Below, one piece after another: positions 5,800 to 10,736 of a stretch of DNA of 10,736 nt (the first letter of the stretch is position 1; each line of letters begins with the position of its first letter). A program made the translations under genes and the position numbers. The notes below the pieces were generated by a model, which saw only the letters and a list, made by a program, of their open reading frames with translations, made no database searches and had not been told where the DNA came from. Origin of the DNA: Caldisphaera sp046536515 (lineage in GTDB: Archaea > Thermoproteota > Thermoprotei_A > Sulfolobales > Acidilobaceae); NCBI RefSeq assembly GCF_046536515.1, contig NZ_JAWDMQ010000044.1:1-10736 (forward strand), in the 5' to 3' direction.

Positions 5800-8493
5800 A
5801 TGGCAATGAAGAAAACTATCGACAAATTATTTGAAAGTATTGATACATATTTGGGAAAGGCTTCTATAGTCAACTTAAATAAAATAGATGAGCTTGGCTT
5901 GGGTAAACTAAAAGAAATACCATATTCTATGAGAATTTTGGTAGAAAACATAATAAGAAATTATGATGGTTTTGTTGTAAGAGATGAAGATGTGAAGAAT
6001 ATATTGGATTGGAGTAAAAATGCGGGTAAAGAAGAAATTCCTTTACATCCTACAAGAGTTGTTATGCAAGACTTTACAGGGGTACCGGCTGTTGTTGACT
6101 TAGCAACTATGAGAGATGCATTTAAAGATCTAGGAAATGATCCTAAGCTGGTTAATCCACAAATTCCAGTTGATTTAATTATTGACCATAGCGTGCAAGT
6201 TGATTATTATGGAACTTCAATGGCTTTGCAAAAGAATATGGAAAAAGAGTTTGAAAGGAACTCAGAAAGATATAAACTTTTAAAGTGGGCCCAAAAGTCG
6301 TTTAAGAATTTCAGGGTTGTTCCTCCAGGAAAAGGTATAATACATCAAGTTAATTTAGAATATTTAGCTAAGGTAGTTTGGATTGGTGAAACAAAAAGAG
6401 GACTTACAGCATATCCTGATAGCGTTTTAGGAACAGACAGCCATACAACTATGATTAATGGATTGGGCGTATTGGGTTGGGGCGTAGGAGGCATTGAGGC
6501 AGAAGCAGTAATTTTAGGTCAGCCATACTATATGCTTATACCTGAGGTAGTTGGGGTAAAATTAATAGGGGAATTAAAACAAGGCGTTACTACAACAGAT
6601 TTGGTTTTATATATAACGGAAAAGCTAAGAAAGAAGGGAGTTGTTGGAAAATTTGTAGAGTTTTATGGAGAAGGAATTAAAAAACTAAGCGTGCCTGATA
6701 GAGCAACTTTAGCTAACATGGCTCCCGAATACGGTGCAACTATGGGATACTTCCCTATTGATGATGCGACCATTCAATACTTGCTAGGTTCAGGTAGAGA
6801 TCCTAAGCATGTTGAATTTGTTGCAGAGGCAGCTAAGTTATTGGGTTTATGGTATGATCCAAGCAGTGAACCAAAATATAGCGATGTAGTTGTTATAGAT
6901 TTGGGTGAAGTTGAGCCATCAATTGCTGGTCCTGCAAACCCTGAAGATAGGATTCCATTAAAGGAAGCAAAAGATGTTTTGAATAACTTAATAAGTAAAT
7001 ATTTGAGTGAAAAGAAAAGAGAACCAAAGAGTATAACGTTAAAGTTAGGAAACGATGTAGTTGAATTAAGAGACGGTAGTCTAATAATAGCTGCAATAAC
7101 TAGCTGTACAAATACAAGCAATCCTAGTGTTATGATTGCTGCTGGGCTAGTTGCTAAAAAGGCAGTTGAAAGAGGGCTTAAAGTTAAGCCATGGGTAAAA
7201 ACTAGTAATGCTCCTGGAAGTAGAGTAGTTACTGAATATTTAACAAAATTAAACTTATTGCCTTACTTAGAGGCTTTGGGATTCCATATAACAGGTTATG
7301 GTTGTACTGTATGTATTGGGAATACAGGCCCATTAAGAAAAGAGATTGAAGATGCATTAAGGAAAGAAGGATTATATGCAGCAGCAGTCTTAAGCGGTAA
7401 CAGAAACTTTTCTGGTAGAGTACATCCATTGGCGAATGGGGCTTTTCTAGCAAGCCCTCCTTTAGTAGTTGCTTACGCTTTGGCTGGAAGAATTGATATA
7501 GACTTTAATAAAGAACCAGTAGGATATGATCCCAATGGTGAAGCTGTGTATTTAAAGGATATATGGCCTAATAGCGATGAAATAAGAAACGCTATGGAGG
7601 TAGCGCTTGATCCTAAAGTATATCAAGAAAAGTATAGTGATGTATTTGAAGGAACAGATTCATGGAACAAACTTGAAGTTAAAGAAAGTGAAACATATGA
7701 ATGGGATGAAAATAGCACCTATATAAAGAAGCCGCCATTCTTTGAAGGATTAAAAGAAAATGTAGAGGAATTGCATGATATTAGAGGTGCAAGAGTATTA
7801 GTTTATGCACCAGATAGAACTACTACGGATCATATAAGTCCAGCAGGTAATATTAATCCCAATTCAAAAGCTGGCCAGTATTTATTGTCATTAGGCGTTA
7901 AGCCCAATGAATTAAATTCATGCGGAAGTAGAAGAGGTAACCATGAAGTCATGATGAGATGTACATTTGACAATCCCAAGTTTAAGAATTTACTAGTAAA
8001 AGACAGAGAAGGAGGGTACACAATTTATTGGCCTACAAAAGAAATAATGCATATATTTGATGCATCAGTTAAATATAAACAAGAAAAGATACCGGTTATA
8101 GTTATAGGAAGAAATCAATATGGTATGGGAAGTAGTAGAGATTGGGCAGCAAAAGGACCATATTTATTGGGAGTTAAGGCTGTTATAGCAAAATCTTATG
8201 AAAGAATTCATAGAAGTAATCTAGTTGGTATGGGTATATTGCCGTTAGAATTTATGCCCAATGAAGGACCTGATGAGTTAGGATTAGACGGAAGCGAAAT
8301 ATATGATATATTAGGAATAGAAGAAGGTTTAGCTCCAAAGAAAGTAATAACTGTTAAGGCAAAGAAAGAAAATGGAAAGATTGTAGAATTTAAAGCAAAA
8401 GTTAGACTAGATACACCCATAGAAATAGAATATTATAAAAATGGTGGCATATTACAATATGTTTTAAGAAAAATACATAAAGAAAATAAATAA
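5800..8493 (+). CDS. acnA: Aconitate hydratase, AcnA type
   Basis: This [4Fe-4S] enzyme interconverts citrate and isocitrate through cis-aconitate in the citric acid cycle. From the chosen ATG it has 897 residues, the usual AcnA/IRP length. The three cluster ligands are Cys436 (ITSCTNTSNP), Cys502 and Cys505 (GYGCTVCIGNTGPL). GTDSHTTMINGLGVLGWGVGG (only partly quoted as motif TDSHTT) marks domain 1. The swivel domain holds RGNHEVMMRCTF and GRNQYGMGSSRDWAAKG, with the active-site Ser among 778-779. Linker and domain order are intact, so the enzyme should be functional. A GTG at 5791 would add three residues, but it lies inside the GGGTG ribosome site used by the ATG at 5800. A T6 run follows the stop directly. 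Confidence 0.96.
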   Translation: MAMKKTIDKLFESIDTYLGKASIVNLNKIDELGLGKLKEIPYSMRILVENIIRNYDGFVVRDEDVKNILDWSKNAGKEEIPLHPTRVVMQDFTGVPAVVDLATMRDAFKDLGNDPKLVNPQIPVDLIIDHSVQVDYYGTSMALQKNMEKEFERNSERYKLLKWAQKSFKNFRVVPPGKGIIHQVNLEYLAKVVWIGETKRGLTAYPDSVLGTDSHTTMINGLGVLGWGVGGIEAEAVILGQPYYMLIPEVVGVKLIGELKQGVTTTDLVLYITEKLRKKGVVGKFVEFYGEGIKKLSVPDRATLANMAPEYGATMGYFPIDDATIQYLLGSGRDPKHVEFVAEAAKLLGLWYDPSSEPKYSDVVVIDLGEVEPSIAGPANPEDRIPLKEAKDVLNNLISKYLSEKKREPKSITLKLGNDVVELRDGSLIIAAITSCTNTSNPSVMIAAGLVAKKAVERGLKVKPWVKTSNAPGSRVVTEYLTKLNLLPYLEALGFHITGYGCTVCIGNTGPLRKEIEDALRKEGLYAAAVLSGNRNFSGRVHPLANGAFLASPPLVVAYALAGRIDIDFNKEPVGYDPNGEAVYLKDIWPNSDEIRNAMEVALDPKVYQEKYSDVFEGTDSWNKLEVKESETYEWDENSTYIKKPPFFEGLKENVEELHDIRGARVLVYAPDRTTTDHISPAGNINPNSKAGQYLLSLGVKPNELNSCGSRRGNHEVMMRCTFDNPKFKNLLVKDREGGYTIYWPTKEIMHIFDASVKYKQEKIPVIVIGRNQYGMGSSRDWAAKGPYLLGVKAVIAKSYERIHRSNLVGMGILPLEFMPNEGPDELGLDGSEIYDILGIEEGLAPKKVITVKAKKENGKIVEFKAKVRLDTPIEIEYYKNGGILQYVLRKIHKENK

Positions 8494-8503
8494 TTTTTTC
8501 TAT
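8494..8503 (+). terminator. U-tract terminator after aconitase
   Basis: TTTTTTC begins on the base after the TAA stop. Archaeal transcription commonly ends at such T-runs without a hairpin. No other terminator signal is obvious before the repeat at 8582. Confidence 0.4.
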
Positions 8504-8581
8504 CTAAATAAAATATGATAGTTTGCATATTATAGCAAATTTTTTATTTAAAAAGTTACAATATCTTTAAGATAAAATAAT

Positions 8582-8625
8582 CTGACTTCCTCCCCGCTCT
8601 AAAGGGCGAGGCTTTCAGTTGTAAA
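8582..8625 (+). repeat. Solo right-end-like repeat downstream of aconitase
   Basis: It begins CTGACTTCCTCCCC, continues with a GCTC-TAAA-GGGC hairpin (one G-T pair in the stem) and GAGGCTTTCAGTTGTAAATTA. The hairpin and terminus match the copies at 8778 and 10416; the tail resembles the sequence after the copy at 880. No transposase frame is attached, so I read it as a decayed right end or a non-autonomous derivative. Confidence 0.6.
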
Positions 8626-8762
8626 TTAATCAAAATATAATATTCATTAGTAATCTTTTTAATTTTAATATTTTAAAAAGGAATACCAAGTAATAATTGA
8701 ACTATAATTTAAAACTTTTTTAAGGCTTCTTTTTAAACTAACCCCCCGGTGCTCCATGGAAT

Positions 8763-8832
8763 GGTGTATCCTTTAGTCTGACCTCTTCCCCGCCCTGAAG
8801 GGCGAGTTCCCTGAGGTCTAGAGGGTTACACC
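8763..8832. repeat. Long imperfect inverted repeat around the right-end hairpin
   Basis: Arms pair in three blocks: GGTGTA (8763-8768) with TACACC (8827-8832), CCTTTAG (8770-8776) with CTAGAGG (8818-8824, one G-T pair), and GACCTC (8780-8785) with GAGGTC (8813-8818). The innermost stem is GCCC (8792-8795) with GGGC (8800-8803) around TGAA. The second and third blocks share one base, so they compete there. The structure extends past the CTGAC element edge at 8778. Confidence 0.65.
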
Positions 8833-8998
8833 CCTTTTACGGGTGCTACTCTATTATCCCCCAAGCCGATATTGCGGGAGAAATCGGCTCCCGCTCCTCA
8901 TGTTTTAAGAGTTGATCGGCTTGGAACCCTATTTTATTACACTTGTTAGTTGGGGTAGAGGCGTACCTCATGTTTCAGTGACGCATACCCCTTTAGCA
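8778..8998 (-). ncRNA. Candidate orphan omega-RNA of an eroded TnpB element
   Basis: In the plus strand's coordinates the block holds four strong hairpins: 8952-8957/8986-8991 (GGGGTA/TACCCC, extended by GCGT/ACGC at 8961-8964 and 8981-8984); a perfect 10-bp stem 8861-8870/8915-8924 enclosing a perfect 7-bp stem 8874-8880/8888-8894; CACCC/GGGTG at 8829-8833/8841-8845; and the terminal GACCTC/GAGGTC with GCCC/GGGC. On the minus strand it ends in GAGGTCAG, the same terminus as the tnpB-linked right end at 10416. Omega-RNAs of IS200/IS605 elements overlap the tnpB 3' end and finish at the right end, with the guide just beyond. Here the protein frame is broken but the GC-rich folding remains. Expression is not shown; a plain decaying right end is the alternative. 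Confidence 0.5.
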
Positions 8999-9072
8999 GC
9001 TGTCTCAATTTTTAATAAGTTTCTAAACTTAAAAAGCTTTACCCCGCCCCTAGAAGGGACTTGTCGTTCGCT
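8905..9072 (-). pseudogene. Eroded tnpB 3' tail (putative)
   Basis: One minus-strand frame of 55 codons plus a terminal stop reads SERQVPSRGGVKLFKFRN, LLKIETAAKGVCVTET, stop, GTPLPQLTSVIK, stop, GSKPINS. The two internal stops show it is not translated whole. A frame that runs into the GC-rich right-end structure is what a tnpB 3' end looks like, and the wording resembles tails I associate with archaeal TnpB; that resemblance is from memory and unchecked. No zinc ribbon or RuvC motif is left. It could also be a chance open stretch. Confidence 0.4.
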
Positions 9073-9160
9073 TTATCACTTGTTTTTTCACCACTTTTAA
9101 GGAAAAGTTCTCTTAGGTGATCATAGGTTAGTCATACATAATTTTATCTAATATAAAATT

Positions 9161-9243
9161 TTTATACTTCTTGAATATTTTTTTGACATGAAATTAACCA
9201 CTGACCAGGGGATAAAAATGCAACTTAATATAATAAAGGAGGT
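9161..9243 (+). promoter_or_regulatory. Promoter and ribosome site of the MFS gene
   Basis: TTTATA at 9161-9166 within a TTTTTATACTT stretch is a plausible TATA box, giving a start near 9187-9192. AAAGGAGGT ends at 9243, eight bases before the ATG at 9252, and is the strongest ribosome site in the window. A 13-residue frame (9218-9259) with its own GGGG upstream overlaps the MFS start. Confidence 0.4.
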
Positions 9244-9251
9244 AGTATATA

Positions 9252-10436
9252 ATGAATAATCAGAATAAAGTTTTATTGCCAATAGCTGGGTTTATATCGG
9301 CAGCTATAATGACAACGTCATTATCTACATTTGTATTGTTTGCTGGTTATTTTAGTTTAAGGCTAAACGTTAATATACAATCATTAATTCTATGGGGTAA
9401 TGTCATTTATTTTGCAGGTATGCCTTTAGGCAAAATAATAGGCCGTTTCATTAAATTTTATAAGAACTTGCCTACTGCTTTGCTAGGAATTACTGTATTG
9501 ATATCATTAACTATAGCATTGATGCCTTTTGTCAATTCATTTGTAGAATTAATGATATTTAGGTTTTTACAAGGTACTGTGACTATATATATGGAAGTCT
9601 TTTCCAACATCTACTCTTTTTTATATGATAAAATTTCAACAAGGAATTTGGCTTCAGCAATATCAATCTCAGGAATACCAGGAGGGGTCGCAATAGGTAC
9701 TTCCGCATATGTTTTAACTAAGGAAAACCCTGTTACCATTTTTACTTTATTTTCATTAATATCTTTATTTTCGTCAATACTATACGTTTTATTAATAAGA
9801 AGAAATAAGCCTGTTATGTATAAACTGAAAGAAGAGATTCCAGGGACAACTTATAATTATGGAAGAACTTGGCTTATGGGCTTATTATGGGCAACAATAG
9901 CAGGAGGAAATTTGGTTTTAAGTATAGCATTACCACAATACATTTCTTCATATAGTCCTAACGATATAACTTTAGCTATGCAGGTATTTGGCTATAGTGC
10001 TGTATTGCTTACTATTATTGGAGGACTAATAGGATATTATTCTAAATCACTAAATAACATGATAAAGGTTATTGCAGTTAGTTATTTATTAAGTTTAATA
10101 GGATTTTTAATTATTTCTTATGGACAGCCTAAATATATGTTTTTAGCATTAGCTATAATATTAATAAATGCAGAAGCAATTGTTGTACCATTTATTTATT
10201 CAATACCAAGATATTTATATCCAGAAAAATTGGTAGCAAAAGGAACGTGGGAATTTGCTTTAATAGGATCATCGTTTCATATCTGGTCGTCTATTCTAGT
10301 TTTGGAAATAGGTTTTTATTTTAGCTTTAGGTTAGTTATGTTAATGCTATCTTTTCCTCCATTATATGGAATAGTTTTTTCATTAATGCTACCTAGATTG
10401 ATTAAAAATAATATTCTGACCTCCTCCCAGCCCTGA
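9252..10436 (+). CDS. Major facilitator superfamily transporter, 12 helices
   Basis: The 394-residue protein shows 12 hydrophobic segments, roughly at residues 9-32, 44-65, 73-94, 97-120, 133-155, 159-183, 206-230, 242-266, 273-293, 297-320, 330-352 and 358-383. The loop after helix 2 has PLGKIIGRFIKF, a weak form of the MFS loop 2-3 motif with the GR retained, and helix 5 has a Gly/Pro-rich SGIPGGVAIG. It is a secondary transporter of the cytoplasmic membrane; the substrate cannot be named. The last six codons (LTSSQP) and the TGA stop come from the right end of the adjoining transposon, which starts at 10416. The natural C-terminus is therefore lost, but all helices are present, so function may survive. 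Confidence 0.88.
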   Translation: MNNQNKVLLPIAGFISAAIMTTSLSTFVLFAGYFSLRLNVNIQSLILWGNVIYFAGMPLGKIIGRFIKFYKNLPTALLGITVLISLTIALMPFVNSFVELMIFRFLQGTVTIYMEVFSNIYSFLYDKISTRNLASAISISGIPGGVAIGTSAYVLTKENPVTIFTLFSLISLFSSILYVLLIRRNKPVMYKLKEEIPGTTYNYGRTWLMGLLWATIAGGNLVLSIALPQYISSYSPNDITLAMQVFGYSAVLLTIIGGLIGYYSKSLNNMIKVIAVSYLLSLIGFLIISYGQPKYMFLALAIILINAEAIVVPFIYSIPRYLYPEKLVAKGTWEFALIGSSFHIWSSILVLEIGFYFSFRLVMLMLSFPPLYGIVFSLMLPRLIKNNILTSSQP

Positions 10437-10503
10437 AGGGCGAGGGTTCCCCTCATCTGTTCGGGATTACATCTGTCATCTGAGGGGCAGTCGGGGTGGT
10501 CAG
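10416..10503 (-). ncRNA. Right end and omega-RNA scaffold of the TnpB element
   Basis: CTGACC (10416-10421) and GGTCAG (10498-10503) form a 6-bp inverted repeat bracketing the region. Inside, CCCCTCA and TGAGGGG make a 7-bp stem, and GCCC-TGAA-GGGC the terminal hairpin. The region overlaps the tnpB stop codon, as omega-RNA scaffolds do. On the minus strand it ends in GGAGGTCAG, so the expected guide is the flanking MFS sequence read antisense, starting AATATTATTTTTAATC. Function as RNA is inferred from the family. Confidence 0.65.
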
Positions 10504-10736
10504 AGATCCCCTTTTTTGTATGCTTTCTTTTCAATGTTTAATACTGCTATTGTATCCCTATTAGCCTCAAAACCGCATTTATTACACTTCAGCTTCCTAT
10601 AACCAACCTCTACAAGCTTTGAACCACATATTGGGCATATTGATGATGTACCTTTAGGATTGATAATAATTGATGGTACTCCCTGCTTTTCACATTGCCA
10701 ATCTATCCAATGCTCTAGTCTTCTATAGCTTAGAAT
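10500..10736 (-). CDS. tnpB: TnpB, RNA-guided nuclease of IS200/IS605 elements (C-terminal part)
   Basis: The minus-strand frame enters from the right edge and gives 78 residues before TGA. It begins ILSYRRLEHWIDWQCEKQG, then the zinc ribbon SSICPICGSKL (Cys at fragment residues 34 and 37) and CNKCG (51 and 54), then the third RuvC motif FEANRDTIAVLNI with catalytic Asp61. TnpB is the compact omega-RNA-guided DNA nuclease related to Cas12. The frame ends KKAYKKGDL after an A6G4 run (10508-10517). Shifted by one base it would continue RGSLTTPTAPQMTDVIPNR, which resembles tails of other archaeal TnpB proteins as I remember them, so one base may be missing. The catalytic part seen here is intact. 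Confidence 0.9.
   Translation of the reverse strand: MLSYRRLEHWIDWQCEKQGVPSIIINPKGTSSICPICGSKLVEVGYRKLKCNKCGFEANRDTIAVLNIEKKAYKKGDL

Larger units (their letters stand above)
8494..9251. other. 758-bp spacer between aconitase and MFS gene, filled with transposon-end remnants
   Basis: The left part (8494-8740) is AT-rich and contains one solo repeat at 8582. From about 8741 to 9060 the base composition becomes far richer in G and C, with many nested inverted repeats and broken minus-strand frames. The right part (9120-9251) is again AT-rich and carries the promoter of the MFS gene. I see no intact protein gene. Confidence 0.6.
10416..10736 (-). mobile_element. Right-hand part of an IS200/IS605-type (TnpB) element
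   Basis: The element edge is set by the shared CTGAC terminus at 10416, and the body continues to the right past the window edge. It contains the right-end structured region and the 3' part of tnpB on the minus strand. Whether a tnpA gene accompanies tnpB cannot be seen. The insertion lies at the very 3' end of the MFS gene, with tnpB running against it. Confidence 0.8.

Noticed and set aside
6774..8420. Several minus-strand open frames inside aconitase
   Set aside because: All lie antisense to a complete, highly conserved gene and have hydrophobic or low-complexity translations typical of shadows.
8912..9100. Plus-strand 62-residue open frame in the GC-rich block
   Set aside because: It is antisense to the putative tnpB tail and lies across the hairpins. 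It has no ribosome site and no recognisable domain.
10316..10534. Minus-strand 72-residue open frame at the right end
   Set aside because: It reads the right-end structured region and the MFS gene antisense, in a third frame relative to tnpB. Its sequence is explained by the RNA scaffold.
1..10736. CRISPR array, integrase attachment site or defence island
   Set aside because: No regularly spaced direct repeats are present, the tRNA 3' end is not duplicated in the window, and apart from tnpB no defence-type protein is seen.

Overview
The window looks like a chromosomal segment of an AT-rich thermophilic archaeon. The evidence is: an archaeal two-subunit clamp loader (rfcS-rfcL); archease; a tRNA without encoded CCA and with a TATA box about 26-30 bp upstream; TATA-type promoters throughout; AGA-dominated arginine codons; GTG and TTG starts; and a pilin-like signal anchor followed by a Thr-rich spacer on a surface protein. 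A Thermoproteota (Sulfolobales-like) host fits best. This is inference; nothing here fixes the genus.

Layout, left to right. The N-terminus of a membrane-anchored surface protein (probably a solute-binding protein) runs off the left edge on the minus strand. A GC-rich spacer follows, then two acyl-CoA genes on the plus strand: a MaoC-type enoyl-CoA hydratase and a CaiB/BaiF-type CoA transferase. Convergent to these is an archease gene, which I restart at a GTG. Next come tRNA-Gly(CCC), an overlooked 34-residue membrane protein gene at 3161-3265, and the replication factor C pair rfcS and rfcL on the minus strand. Divergent from rfcS is a complete AcnA-type aconitase. A 758-bp spacer holds GC-rich remnants of transposon ends. 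It is followed by a 12-helix MFS transporter and, at the right edge, the 3' part of a tnpB gene with its right end.

The housekeeping genes are ordinary: clamp loading for replication, tRNA ligation support, TCA-cycle aconitase and acyl-CoA metabolism. The unusual layer is a dispersed family of sequences resembling the right end and omega-RNA scaffold of IS200/IS605-type (TnpB) elements. They share a terminus reading CTGAC on the element edge, a pyrimidine tract, and a GCCC-loop-GGGC hairpin. I count four clear copies (880, 8582, 8778, 10416) and one degenerate inverted copy (about 293-323). Only the copy at 10416 still has a recognisable tnpB beside it. Two copies supply the stop codon of the upstream host gene (MaoC and MFS). 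The copy at 8778 sits in a structured GC-rich block with only an eroded tnpB-tail-like reading frame, so it is a candidate orphan omega-RNA. I see no CRISPR array, defence island or new multi-gene system.
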